In this document: positions 16,875-27,594 of the stretch, one piece after another
Layout of the letters: each line of letters starts with the position of its first letter
Position numbering within the stretch: the first letter of the stretch is position 1
Assembly: GCA_016296185.1 (NCBI GenBank)
Contig: JAEDJT010000002.1
Coordinates: forward strand, 14,058-78,057
Reading direction: 5' to 3'
From: Bacilli bacterium
GTDB lineage: Bacteria > Bacillota_I > Bacilli_A > RF39 > UBA660
Length of the DNA stretch: 64,000 bases
Program-made: the position numbers and the translations under genes
Notes under the pieces: model-generated
Told to the model about the DNA's origin: nothing
Seen by the model: the letters and a program-made list of their open reading frames with translations, nothing else
Databases searched by the model: none

Positions 16875-17477
16875 GTGGCAGAAAAAAAGAAAACTGAGAA
16901 AGTATTAGAGGAAAACGCTATTCAAGATGAAAATGTTGAAGTTGAAACTCTTGAAGAAGTTGTAGACTCAGAAGAAAAAGAAGTTAAGGAATCTAAAAAA
17001 GGTATTTTTAAAAAGAAAAATGATTCTGAATTTCAAAAATTAGTTGAAGAAAATAAAGTTCTTCAAGATAAAGTTCTTCGTGTTACTGCAGAAATGCAAA
17101 ACATGAAAAGAAGAATGGAAGAGGAACGAAGTAATCTTCTTAAATATGAAGGTGAAGATTTTATTAAATCTATTCTTCCAATTGCTGATAACTTTGAAAG
17201 AGCTATAGGAGTTAATGAAGAAGGATTAAGTGAAGAAGTTGTTAAATATTTAAATGGATTTAAAATGATTTATTCTAACTTAAGTAGCATTTTACAAAGT
17301 AATCAAGTAGAAATTATAGATGCTATTAACAAACCTTTTGATCCTAATACTATGGATGCTGTTATGACAGAAGAAAATAGTGAAGTAGAACCTAATACTG
17401 TTATAGATGTTTTACAAAAAGGATATACTTATAAAGGTAAAGTTATTAGACATGCTATGGTAAAAGTAAGCAAATAA
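16875..17477 (+). CDS. grpE: Nucleotide exchange factor GrpE
   Basis: 200 residues. An acidic N-terminal tail (1-55), the long coiled coil (about 57-100, KLVEENKVLQDKVLRVTAEMQNMKRRMEEER) and the C-terminal beta domain ending KGYTYKGKVIRHAMVKV. GrpE releases ADP from DnaK. The frame begins with GTG followed by GCA GAA, with AGAGAGAT about 10 bases upstream; no ATG fits, so a GTG start is called. Usual partner genes flank it. Confidence 0.95.
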   Translation: MAEKKKTEKVLEENAIQDENVEVETLEEVVDSEEKEVKESKKGIFKKKNDSEFQKLVEENKVLQDKVLRVTAEMQNMKRRMEEERSNLLKYEGEDFIKSILPIADNFERAIGVNEEGLSEEVVKYLNGFKMIYSNLSSILQSNQVEIIDAINKPFDPNTMDAVMTEENSEVEPNTVIDVLQKGYTYKGKVIRHAMVKVSK

Positions 17478-17486
17478 AAAATATAG

Positions 17487-19316
<1,830 letters not shown>

Positions 19317-19328
19317 TAATATGTACTT

Positions 19329-19354
19329 AAAAGTTCTAGGAGACTAGAACTTTT
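19329..19354 (+). other. Stem-loop between dnaK and pepF
   Basis: Perfect 10-bp stem AAAAGTTCTA/TAGAACTTTT with a 6-base loop and no T tract beyond the stem. It probably marks the 3' end of dnaK mRNA or reduces read-through into pepF. Confidence 0.55.
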
Positions 19355-19379
19355 AGGTTATTTATGAAAGGAATTTATC

Positions 19380-21170
19380 ATGTTAAGAAGTGAAATTAAA
19401 GAAACTGATAAGTGGGATTTGACTCCATATTTTAAAAATAAAGTAGAATATGATAAGTATTATGATGAGACTTTAAAATTAATTGATGAAGTTGTTTCTT
19501 ATAAAGGTAAAATAATGAAAGATTCTGATTCTTTATTTAATTTTTTAGAATTAGAAGATCAATTAGATTTAAGATTAGAAACTATATATGTTTATTCATA
19601 TTTATATCATTATAGTGATACTAAAGAAGAATATGGTAAACAATTAAAAATTAAAGCTGATAATTTAGATGAATTAATTAGTGAAAAAACATCTTTTGTT
19701 AGAAGTGAAATATTAAGTGTTGATTATGATTATGTTTTAAAACTTATTAGTAAAAATAAAGCTTTAGATAAATATGCTTTTAGTTTAGAAAGATTTTTCA
19801 AATATAAAGATCATACTTTAAGTGAAGCAGAAGAAAGAATTATTTCATTAGCAGGTAATGCTTTTGGTACTCCTGATGATGCTTATTCTAGTTTGGATAA
19901 TGCTGATGCCAAATTTGATAATGTTTTTTATAATGGAAAAGAAGTTGAATTAAATCATAGTAATTATATTAAATTTGTTTCTGATAAAGATAGAGAATTT
20001 AGAAAACAAGTTTTTGAAAAATACTATAAATTTTATGTTGATCATAAAAATACTATTGCTGATTTATATTTAGGACAAGTTAAACAAGATCTTTTTTATA
20101 GTAAAGTTAAAAAGTTTGATAGTCCGTTAGAAATGAGTTTATTTAGTGATAGTATTGATGTTTCAGTTTATAAGAATTTAATTAAAACTATTCATAAAAG
20201 TTTTGATCCCTTTTATGACTATATGTCATTTAGAAAAAAATTTTTAGGTGTAGATGAATTACATATGTATGATATTTATGTTGATCTTGTTAATGGTGAA
20301 CCTAGAAAATTCACTTTTGATGAAGCAAAAGATACAATATTAGATGCATTAAAAGTATTGGGTGATAAATATGTTAATGATTTATCTCAATCTTTTGATA
20401 ATGGTTGGATTGATAGATATCCTAATGATGGTAAAAGAAGTGGTGCATATCAATGGGGATCTTATGGATTGCATCCTTATGTTTCACTTAATTTTGAAGG
20501 AACAGAAGACTCTGTTAGTACTTTAGCTCATGAATTAGGCCATGCTATGCATTCTTATTATAGTGATGGTAAACAAGATCATGTATATGCTCAATATCCT
20601 ATATTTTTAGCTGAAATTGCATCTACAGTTAATGAAGTGTTATTAAATGAATATTTAATTAATAATGCTAAAGATGATGATGAAAAATTATTATATATTA
20701 CTTCTTTCTTAGATAAATTTAAGGGAACTGTATATAGACAAACTATGTTTGCTGAATTTGAAATGTTAGTACATGAAAAAATGCAAAATAATGAATTGTT
20801 AACTACTGATAGTATTAGTGATATTTATTATAATCTTAATAAACAATATTATGGTAAAGATGTAGTTAGTGATGAGTTAATTAGATATGAATGGAGTAGA
20901 ATTCCTCATTTTTACACTCCTTTCTATGTTTATAAATATGCTACTGGTTTCTGTGCTGCTTTAGCAATTGCTAGTGATATATTAAATAAAGTTCCTGGAG
21001 CACAAGAAAGATATTTAGAATTCCTAAGTAGTGGAGGTTCTAAATATCCTTTAGATACTTTAAAAGCTTGTGGTGTTGATATGACAACAAGTGAACCTAT
21101 TTTAAAAGGCGTTAAGTTATTTGAAGATAAATTAAAACAAGCAAAAGAAATAGTTGAGAAGGTGAAATAA
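19380..21170 (+). CDS. pepF: Oligoendopeptidase F (M3B)
   Basis: 596 residues, usual size for PepF. The zinc site is [14 protein letters not shown] (HExxH at 384-388) followed about 25 residues later by the third-ligand helix [15 protein letters not shown]-terminal [15 protein letters not shown] segment [18 protein letters not shown] is also diagnostic. Cytoplasmic peptidase that cleaves 7-17-residue peptides. Its placement between dnaK and dnaJ is unusual; it shares its last base with the dnaJ start (TAATG), so it is translated as part of the chaperone operon. AAAGGAA precedes the ATG. Confidence 0.93.
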   Translation: MLRSEIKETDKWDLTPYFKNKVEYDKYYDETLKLIDEVVSYKGKIMKDSDSLFNFLELEDQLDLRLETIYVYSYLYHYSDTKEEYGKQLKIKADNLDELISEKTSFVRSEILSVDYDYVLKLISKNKALDKYAFSLERFFKYKDHTLSEAEERIISLAGNAFGTPDDAYSSLDNADAKFDNVFYNGKEVELNHSNYIKFVSDKDREFRKQVFEKYYKFYVDHKNTIADLYLGQVKQDLFYSKVKKFDSPLEMSLFSDSIDVSVYKNLIKTIHKSFDPFYDYMSFRKKFLGVDELHMYDIYVDLVNGEPRKFTFDEAKDTILDALKVLGDKYVNDLSQSFDNGWIDRYPNDGKRSGAYQWGSYGLHPYVSLNFEGTEDSVSTLAHELGHAMHSYYSDGKQDHVYAQYPIFLAEIASTVNEVLLNEYLINNAKDDDEKLLYITSFLDKFKGTVYRQTMFAEFEMLVHEKMQNNELLTTDSISDIYYNLNKQYYGKDVVSDELIRYEWSRIPHFYTPFYVYKYATGFCAALAIASDILNKVPGAQERYLEFLSSGGSKYPLDTLKACGVDMTTSEPILKGVKLFEDKLKQAKEIVEKVK

Positions 21171-22300
21171 TGGCTGGTAGTAAGAATTATTATGATATAT
21201 TAGGTGTTTCTAAAACTGCTACTGATTCCGAAATTAAAAGTGCATTCCGTAAACTTGCTAAACAATATCATCCTGATTTAAATAAAGAAGCTGGAGCTGA
21301 AGAAAAGTTTAAAGAAATTGGTGAGGCTTACTCTGTATTATCCGATCCAGCTAAGCGTAAACAATATGATCAATTTGGTCATGAAGCTTATACTAATGGT
21401 GCTAGTCAAGGAGGTTTTGGTGGAAATCCATTTGGTGGTGGTTTTTCAGCAGAAGACATCGATTTATCTAGTATTTTTGATGATTTATTTGGTGGCGGTA
21501 TGTTTGGTGGCTCTAGTAGAAGAAGTAATTCAAGTAGACCACAAAAAGGTAGAGATTCTTTAGTTAAAGTTAATTTAACATTTGAAGAAGCTGTATTTGG
21601 ATGTAAGAAATCTATTAATTTAGATTTAGATAGTGAATGTGATTCTTGTGATGGAAAAGGTGGAAGCGGTGAAGAAACTTGCTCTACTTGTAAAGGTAGA
21701 GGTCGTGTAGTTACTCAACAAAGAACTATGTTTGGGGTCTTCCAAAGTGAAACATCGTGTCCCGAATGTAATGGTAAAGGTAAAACATTTAAAAATGTAT
21801 GTAAAAAATGTAATGGTAAAGGACATGTTATTAAAAATAAAGAAATTACTATTACTGTTCCTGAAGGCGTAGATAATGGTCATCAATTAAGAATTTCTGG
21901 AAAAGGTGCTGCTGGATATAATGGTGGACCTAATGGTGATATTTATATTGAATTTACAGTTAAAAATCATCCTTTATTTGAAAGAAAAGAAAATGATATT
22001 TATTTAGATGTTCCAGTTACAATCACTGAAGCATGTTTAGGATGTAAAAAAGAAATACCTACATTAACTGGAAGTGTTGTTATTGATATTGATGCTGGAA
22101 GCCAACCTGGTGATCAATTAAGACTTCGTGGTAAAGGTGTTAAAGATCCAATGGGGAAGAAAACTGGAGACATGTATGTTGTATTAAATGTTATAGTACC
22201 TACTAAGTTAGACAAGAAACAAAAAGATTTATTAAAATTATTATCTGAAACTGATTTAGATAATGAAAAAGAATTTAAAAATTTTAGTAAATATCTATAA
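21170..22300 (+). CDS. dnaJ: Chaperone DnaJ (Hsp40)
   Basis: 376 residues. J-domain with HPD at 34-36, Gly/Phe-rich linker (about 75-120), four zinc-finger repeats CxxCxGxG ([32 protein letters not shown]) and two C-terminal substrate domains. It loads clients on DnaK and stimulates its ATPase. ATG overlaps the pepF stop, with AGAAGGTG just upstream. Last gene of the heat-shock operon; a terminator follows directly. Confidence 0.97.
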   Translation: MAGSKNYYDILGVSKTATDSEIKSAFRKLAKQYHPDLNKEAGAEEKFKEIGEAYSVLSDPAKRKQYDQFGHEAYTNGASQGGFGGNPFGGGFSAEDIDLSSIFDDLFGGGMFGGSSRRSNSSRPQKGRDSLVKVNLTFEEAVFGCKKSINLDLDSECDSCDGKGGSGEETCSTCKGRGRVVTQQRTMFGVFQSETSCPECNGKGKTFKNVCKKCNGKGHVIKNKEITITVPEGVDNGHQLRISGKGAAGYNGGPNGDIYIEFTVKNHPLFERKENDIYLDVPVTITEACLGCKKEIPTLTGSVVIDIDAGSQPGDQLRLRGKGVKDPMGKKTGDMYVVLNVIVPTKLDKKQKDLLKLLSETDLDNEKEFKNFSKYL

Positions 22301-22304
22301 AAAG

Positions 22305-22329
22305 AAAACCAATTTTATTGGTTTTTTTT
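22305..22329 (+). terminator. Heat-shock operon terminator
   Basis: AAAACCAA/TTGGTTTT stem (22305-22312/22318-22325) and T tract. Confidence 0.85.
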
Positions 22330-22339
22330 ATTTTGTTTA

Positions 22340-22348
22340 TGATATAAT
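22340..22348 (+). promoter_or_regulatory. Extended -10 promoter of the 22377 gene
   Basis: TGaTATAAT, 28 bases before the ATG. Confidence 0.6.
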
Positions 22349-22376
22349 TATAATAGATAAAATATGGGTGATAAAT

Positions 22377-23672
22377 ATGACTAAAAGTGAACAAGATTCT
22401 ATTAAACAATATCGAATTATTGCTATCGTAATAATTGTTGCTTTATTTGTTTTTGTTCTTTCAATTATAGGTTGGAAACATAGTAGTTATTTTACTAGTA
22501 ATACTGTTAACATTGTTGTAACAGAAGGTGACTTAACTATTAATTATATTGATGGTGATGAATTTTATTATAAAGGTAAAAAGAGTTCTACTTACAACAT
22601 TTCTATTGCTAATTATGGTAGTAGTAAAGTTTTCTATTCTTTAGATTTAGATGATGTTAAAGCTAATAATAGTGTTGAAATTATCGTTAAAGATAATGAA
22701 GGTAATGAAGTGTATAAAGATGATGATGTTGATAGTGATATTACTTTACTTAGTTTATTAAGTATTCAACCTAATGAAACTGCAAGATATTCTATTATTT
22801 TATCTTCTAAGAAGAATGTTGATTTTGAAGCTAAGTTTACTGTTATTAATGATTCTTTAACAACTCAATCGTTTAGTGATTTGATTTTATTAAATAATAA
22901 TATAAGTATTCCTAAAACTAAAATAGGTAAAGAAGCATCTGAAACTGATGAAGGTTTATTAAGTGCTAGTGATAATGATGGTGTAAGTTATTATTTCAGA
23001 GGTGTTAATGATAGTAATTATATTCAAATTAATGATTTAATGTTTAGAGTTGTTAGAATTAATGGTGATGGTTCTGTTAGATTGATTTTAGACGATACTA
23101 TTGCTGCTAAAGCTGCATATAATACTAATTCTTTAGAAGAAGGACATGAAGTTAAAGAATTAGCTTTATTTGAAAAAGCAAGTGTTCTAGAAACTTTAAA
23201 TAGTTGGTATGAATCTGCATTAAGTGAATACGATAATGTTATTGTTCCAAGTAGTTTTTGTAGTGAAACTGAGTTTGTTAATTTAAATGGCGGTTTCTAT
23301 AGATCAGGAGCTTATAATAGATTATATTTTAGTAACGAACCTTCTTTAAAATGTGAAGGAACAATATATAAAAATAAAGTAGGATTATTAAGTGCTGATG
23401 AAGCTACATTTGCCGGTGCATTCCAAGATTATGAAAATAAGAAATATTATTTATATAATGAAAATATCTCTGATACTGTAATTTTAGGAAGTTCTGATTA
23501 TGTAAATACAAATAATGAAATTGTTATGTTTGGATTTAATCCAGATGGAAGTTTAAATGATGATATTTTATTTAATAAAGTTGTTTCTATTAGACCTGTT
23601 ATTAATTTAGGACCTAATGCTAAAGTTAAAGGTAAGGGAACAATTGATAATCCTTTTATAATTGTTTCTTAG
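22377..23672 (+). CDS. Signal-anchored surface protein of unknown function
   Basis: 431 residues: membrane anchor (about 12-34), a beta-rich segment (40-175), then a domain beginning GLLSASDNDGVSYYFRG with FRVVRINGDGSVRLI and ending SIRPVINLGPNAKVKGKG-x-IDNPFII. I recognise this C-terminal pattern as common in secreted proteins of gut Firmicutes but know no function for it. Three cysteines fall in the second half. The frame extends upstream to 22263, through the dnaJ terminator, but GGGTGAT before the ATG at 22377 and the adjacent promoter fix the start. Confidence 0.7.
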   Translation: MTKSEQDSIKQYRIIAIVIIVALFVFVLSIIGWKHSSYFTSNTVNIVVTEGDLTINYIDGDEFYYKGKKSSTYNISIANYGSSKVFYSLDLDDVKANNSVEIIVKDNEGNEVYKDDDVDSDITLLSLLSIQPNETARYSIILSSKKNVDFEAKFTVINDSLTTQSFSDLILLNNNISIPKTKIGKEASETDEGLLSASDNDGVSYYFRGVNDSNYIQINDLMFRVVRINGDGSVRLILDDTIAAKAAYNTNSLEEGHEVKELALFEKASVLETLNSWYESALSEYDNVIVPSSFCSETEFVNLNGGFYRSGAYNRLYFSNEPSLKCEGTIYKNKVGLLSADEATFAGAFQDYENKKYYLYNENISDTVILGSSDYVNTNNEIVMFGFNPDGSLNDDILFNKVVSIRPVINLGPNAKVKGKGTIDNPFIIVS

Positions 23673-23721
23673 TTGTAAATAATAATGTAAATATTTGTAT
23701 AATAAAGTTGTCAATTTATTT

Positions 23722-23752
23722 AATAATATATTTATTGTGATAATATATTATT
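23722..23752. repeat. 10-bp inverted repeat in the leader of the 23769 gene
   Basis: AATAATATAT (23722-23731) and ATATATTATT (23743-23752), 11-base spacer, ending just before AAAGGAAG. It could be an operator or an RNA hairpin near the ribosome site; in A/T-rich DNA chance is also possible. Confidence 0.4.
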
Positions 23753-23768
23753 GAAAGGAAGAATTTAT

Positions 23769-24431
23769 ATGAAGAATGTAGTTTATTTAGTTGATAATAT
23801 TGCATCAAGTGATTATGGTTATTATGTGATTATAATTGCATTAAGTTTAATTGCTATTTGTATGTTCTTTCTAATTTTTAGTCAATATAAATTGATTAAA
23901 ATGCATAAACAAGATAAAAGTATTGATGATAAAATTGAAGAAATGGAAGAAAGAAATATTGATTTAGAAGATACTGCTGAATTACCAGTATTAAAAGAAA
24001 ATATTTTTTATGAAAAAGAAGATCCTGTTATTGAAGCTATGGCTTCTATTCCTGAAGATGATTATAATGAAGAGGAAGAAACTCCAATTTCTATTTCTGA
24101 GTTAGAAGATTTACAAAGTATTACTAGAGAAATTGAATTAAATCCTATTGTAAAAAAATCTAGTTTAACTCAATATGAAGCTGAACAAGAAGAAAGAGCT
24201 ATTATTAGTTATGATGAATTATTAGCTAAAAGTGATAATGTAAGTATTGTTTATAGTGATTCTAAAGCAGATGATGATATTCTAGTTAAGAAAGTTGATT
24301 TAGAACAAACTGGTAAAATAGAATTAGATCCTATAAAGAAACAATTAAATAGTAAAGTGACTGTTATGAGTTACGATCATGAGGAAGCTTTCTTGAATGC
24401 TTTAAAGGATTTATCAAATTTGTTAAATTAA
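23769..24431 (+). CDS. Single-pass membrane protein with acidic cytoplasmic tail
   Basis: 220 residues. One membrane helix near the N-terminus (about 18-40) and a long acidic tail with short conserved-looking motifs (LTQYEAEQEERAIISYDELL, EAFLNALKDLSNLL at the C-terminus). Few positive residues precede the helix and several follow it, so the tail should be cytoplasmic, suggesting an adaptor. AAAGGAAG 8 bases before the ATG selects this start over a TTG at 23751. Not recognised. Confidence 0.7.
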   Translation: MKNVVYLVDNIASSDYGYYVIIIALSLIAICMFFLIFSQYKLIKMHKQDKSIDDKIEEMEERNIDLEDTAELPVLKENIFYEKEDPVIEAMASIPEDDYNEEEETPISISELEDLQSITREIELNPIVKKSSLTQYEAEQEERAIISYDELLAKSDNVSIVYSDSKADDDILVKKVDLEQTGKIELDPIKKQLNSKVTVMSYDHEEAFLNALKDLSNLLN

Positions 24432-24449
24432 GACTTTGAGTCTTTTTTT
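24430..24449 (+). terminator. Weak terminator
   Basis: Six-bp stem AAGACT/AGTCTT overlapping the stop, followed by T tract. Confidence 0.6.
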
Positions 24450-24463
24450 ATTAGGAGAATTTT

Positions 24464-25165
24464 ATGAAAAAGAAATATTTAATGGAATATAATATGATAT
24501 TTGCTAATATCCTATCTACTATTCTTATGTTTGTATGTATAGGTATTGGTTTTTTAGTTTTTTATTTTAATTTAATTACTGTCGAGAGTTTTAAATTTAA
24601 TTTTTTTATTTTTTTCATTTTTATAGTTATTATGTTTGGTTATTTAGGAATTCATGAACTTGTTCATGGAATTACTTATAGATTAACTGGTGCTAAAAGT
24701 GAAAATATTAAATATGGTATTGCTTTAGAAAAAGGTATTTTATTTTGTAAATGTGGTGGAGATGTATCTAGAAAATGTATTTTAACTAGTGTTATTATGC
24801 CTTTTATAGTATTAGGTTTATTTACTGGTATTATTTCGATTATATTTAATCTTCCTTTATTATTTATTTTAAGTTTATTGAATATTTCTGGATGCAGTGG
24901 AGACTTAATGATGTTTTGTTGGTTCTTAAATAGAGATAAAGATATTAAATTTAGAGAAATAGGTGATTCAACAACTTTTATTATTACTACTACTGAAGAA
25001 TTAAATAAAAAGAAATTTGTTTGTTGTAAAGTTAAAGAAGTAATTAATAAAGTTGAAGATAATAAGTTTTTAAAAAAGATTAATTGTAGTAAGGAAAGTT
25101 TTATTGTACTTATTATTATAGGTATTATTATAGTAATTGATGTTATTTTATATTTATTCGTATAA
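24464..25165 (+). CDS. DUF3267-type integral membrane metalloprotease-like protein
   Basis: 233 residues, about six membrane segments. HELVH (64-68) sits at the end of a helix, and SGCSGDLMMF with Asp147 supplies the likely third zinc ligand, as in DUF3267 putative zincins. Intramembrane-type peptidase activity is inferred from motif only; no substrate is known. AGGAG precedes the ATG. Alone between two terminators, so expressed from its own or read-through transcript. Confidence 0.8.
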   Translation: MKKKYLMEYNMIFANILSTILMFVCIGIGFLVFYFNLITVESFKFNFFIFFIFIVIMFGYLGIHELVHGITYRLTGAKSENIKYGIALEKGILFCKCGGDVSRKCILTSVIMPFIVLGLFTGIISIIFNLPLLFILSLLNISGCSGDLMMFCWFLNRDKDIKFREIGDSTTFIITTTEELNKKKFVCCKVKEVINKVEDNKFLKKINCSKESFIVLIIIGIIIVIDVILYLFV

Positions 25166-25187
25166 TCTTTGGTGATTATACGTTTTT
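25159..25187 (+). terminator. Terminator
   Basis: Perfect 8-bp stem CGTATAAT/ATTATACG across the stop codon, then T tract. Confidence 0.85.
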
Positions 25188-25188
25188 A

Positions 25189-25197
25189 TGTTATAAT
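25189..25197 (+). promoter_or_regulatory. Extended -10 promoter of mtaB
   Basis: TGtTATAAT beginning 2 bases after the terminator T tract. Confidence 0.6.
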
Positions 25198-25218
25198 TTT
25201 TTTTACGAGGTGAAGAAT

Positions 25219-26502
25219 ATGAAATTTAATATTATTACTTTTGGTTGTAAGGTTAATAGTTATGAATCTGAATATATTAAAGAACAATTATTAAATAATG
25301 GATATGTATATTCTGATAATGTTAAAGACTCAGATATTATTATTGTAAATACATGTAGTGTAACTAATGTCGCTGATACTAAATGTTTTAAAACTATAAG
25401 AGGTATTAAAAGAGATAATAGTAATGCAATATTAATGGTATGTGGCTGTTCTTCACAAAATAATCAAGATGAATATAAAGATATGGATATTGATATTTTA
25501 CTTGGTACTAATGATAAAAAGAATGCATTATCATTAATTGAAGATTATAGAAGAAATAAAATTAAATTTGTTAAATTTGCTGATTCTAAACGTAGAGATT
25601 TTGAAGATATGAAAGTTGATAATTTTAATGATTTAACTAGAGCATATGTAAAAATACAAGATGGATGTAATAATTATTGTACTTATTGCGTTATTCCTTA
25701 TGTTAGAGGAAGTATTAGAAGTAAAGATTTTGATGAAACTGTTAATGAAATACGTGAATTAGTTGATCACGGACATAAAGAAATTGTATTTACTGGTATT
25801 GATACTGGAGCTTATGGTAAAGAAACTAATGGTAAGTATGATTTAGTTAAGTTAATTAGAGAAATTAGTAAGTTTGATAATCTTCATAGAATAAGAGTTA
25901 GTAGTATAGAAATTACTACTTTAACTGATGAATTTATTGATGAACTTAAAAATAATAAAAAAGTTTGTGGTCACTTACATATTTCATTACAAAGTGGTAG
26001 TGAACGTATTTTAGAGTTAATGAATCGTAAATATAATAAACAAGAGTATTTAGATAAAGTTAAATCATTAAGAGATGCAAGACCAGATATAAATCTAACT
26101 ACAGATGTAATTGTTGGCTTTCCTACTGAAACTGAAGAAGAATTTAATGAATGTGTTGAATTTTGTCGAGAAGTTAAATTTAGTAAGATTCATGTATTTC
26201 CATATTCAATTAGAAAAGGTACTAAAGCAGCTGAAATGGATGGTCAAATTGATGGTGCTATTAAGAAAGAAAGAGCTAGAAAATTAATTGAAATAGATAA
26301 TGATTTACAACTAGAATTTAATAAACAATTTATAGGTAAAACAGTTAATGTTTTGGTAGAAGAAACAAAAGCAGGTAAATCTATTGGTCATACTGAAAAT
26401 TTCTTAAAGGTTTATATTAATGATGTTGTTGAAAGCAATACTTTCGTTGATGTTGAAATTATTAGTGCAGATATTGAATCTGTAACTGGAAATGTAAAAT
26501 AG
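25219..26502 (+). CDS. mtaB: tRNA (t6A37)-methylthiotransferase MtaB
   Basis: 427 residues. N-terminal MTTase domain with FGCKVNSYESE, NTCSVTNVADTK and CGCSSQ (the three cluster cysteines), radical SAM motif CNNYCTYCVIPYVRG, and a C-terminal TRAM-like domain. The KVNSYES and length separate it from MiaB and RimO, which have FGCQMN or longer forms. It converts t6A37 to ms2t6A37 in ANN-decoding tRNAs. GAGGTG 6 bases upstream selects the ATG over an in-frame GTG at 25210. Confidence 0.92.
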   Translation: MKFNIITFGCKVNSYESEYIKEQLLNNGYVYSDNVKDSDIIIVNTCSVTNVADTKCFKTIRGIKRDNSNAILMVCGCSSQNNQDEYKDMDIDILLGTNDKKNALSLIEDYRRNKIKFVKFADSKRRDFEDMKVDNFNDLTRAYVKIQDGCNNYCTYCVIPYVRGSIRSKDFDETVNEIRELVDHGHKEIVFTGIDTGAYGKETNGKYDLVKLIREISKFDNLHRIRVSSIEITTLTDEFIDELKNNKKVCGHLHISLQSGSERILELMNRKYNKQEYLDKVKSLRDARPDINLTTDVIVGFPTETEEEFNECVEFCREVKFSKIHVFPYSIRKGTKAAEMDGQIDGAIKKERARKLIEIDNDLQLEFNKQFIGKTVNVLVEETKAGKSIGHTENFLKVYINDVVESNTFVDVEIISADIESVTGNVK

Positions 26503-26510
26503 TATAAAGA

Positions 26511-26541
26511 AAGTGTCTATTTGATAGACACTTCTTTTTTT
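26511..26541 (+). terminator. mtaB terminator
   Basis: 10-bp stem AAGTGTCTAT/ATAGACACTT with a 3-base loop and T tract. Confidence 0.9.
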
Positions 26542-26575
26542 ATGAATTATAATTTTATTATAGGATAGTGATAAT

Positions 26576-27298
26576 ATGAGTGAAAGAATTGATTTATATG
26601 GCGGTGGAATTTATAACGGCGCTTTAATTAATAGTTTAAGTGAAGAAGCTAAGAAAAAAATTAGAAATGGCGAACATGTTCAAATTGAAAATCATAAAGA
26701 AGTAAGTGAACAAGAACTTAGAGAACGTGAAGTTAAAAGACAAGAATATTCTAAAAATAAAAGAAAAAAACAAATGGAAAAAAAATTAAAAACTGCATTT
26801 GTTTCTGGAGTTATTGCTTCTTGTATAGTTATTACTGCAGGTGCTATATCTGTTAATGGTATTAAGAATAAAATAGAAGCTAATTCTTATAATTATGAAT
26901 ATACTAAAGAAGGTAACCAAGCAATTAATGCAAGTAGTTATATTTTACCTTTACAACCTGGTGATCATGAATATCATCATGCTTACCATTTTGATGTTAT
27001 TGTAGATGCTGTTAGTAAAGGTGATTTTGATGCTGAATTATTTGGTGCTTATAATGGAATGATTCATGATACTGATAGAGCTACTGCTTTAAAAAATATG
27101 GATACTTTAGTATGGCAATGTAGTTTAAGAGATTTATGTGAATGTACTAGTTTCACTCAATACTGTGAAGAACGTGGCTATGTTGATGAGAATGGTAAGA
27201 TTGATACAAAAGCTTATGAATTAGCTGTAAAAGAATATATAAGAAATTTAGAAACACTTGAAAATTCTCAAGAAGAAGTAAATTCATTTAGACATTAG
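26576..27298 (+). CDS. Single-pass membrane protein of unknown function
   Basis: 240 residues: a charged, Lys/Arg-rich N-terminal segment (about 1-72, partly coiled), one membrane helix (about 73-93) and an extracytoplasmic helical domain with a His cluster (GDHEYHHAYHFD) and three cysteines (CSLRDLCECTSFTQYC). The His/Cys content could bind metal, but no family is recognised. AGGATAGTGAT precedes the ATG. The DUF1292-like gene follows after 9 bases. Confidence 0.7.
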   Translation: MSERIDLYGGGIYNGALINSLSEEAKKKIRNGEHVQIENHKEVSEQELREREVKRQEYSKNKRKKQMEKKLKTAFVSGVIASCIVITAGAISVNGIKNKIEANSYNYEYTKEGNQAINASSYILPLQPGDHEYHHAYHFDVIVDAVSKGDFDAELFGAYNGMIHDTDRATALKNMDTLVWQCSLRDLCECTSFTQYCEERGYVDENGKIDTKAYELAVKEYIRNLETLENSQEEVNSFRH

Positions 27299-27307
27299 GA
27301 GGCTAAT

Positions 27308-27532
27308 ATGGAAGAAATGGAATATATTGTTATAGACGGTAAGGAATATAACATAATAAAAGAATTAGAAACAGAAGGTCGTAAATATGTATTATTAGCT
27401 AATAATGATGATGTTAATGATGTATTTGTTAGAAGAGTAACTCATGATGAAGATACTGATTATATTGTAGGCTTAGATAGTCCTGAAGAGTTTGAAAAAG
27501 TGATGGTTCTGTTTATGAAAGAGTTAAGATAA
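27308..27532 (+). CDS. Small acidic DUF1292-like protein
   Basis: 74 residues resembling DUF1292 proteins: an opening strand pair (YIVIDGKEYNIIKELETEGRKYVLLAN), an acidic stretch, the central VRRVT strand and a C-terminal helix (EEFEKVMVLFMKEL). Family function unknown. AGGAGG overlaps the preceding stop, making the two genes one transcript. Confidence 0.7.
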   Translation: MEEMEYIVIDGKEYNIIKELETEGRKYVLLANNDDVNDVFVRRVTHDEDTDYIVGLDSPEEFEKVMVLFMKELR

Positions 27533-27556
27533 AAGCGAAAATTTATTCGCTTTTTT
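27531..27556 (+). terminator. Terminator
   Basis: AAAAGCGAA/TTCGCTTTT stem with T tract. Confidence 0.88.
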
Positions 27557-27594
27557 ATTTTGTGTATGATAAACTATATTATGGTGATGCTTAT

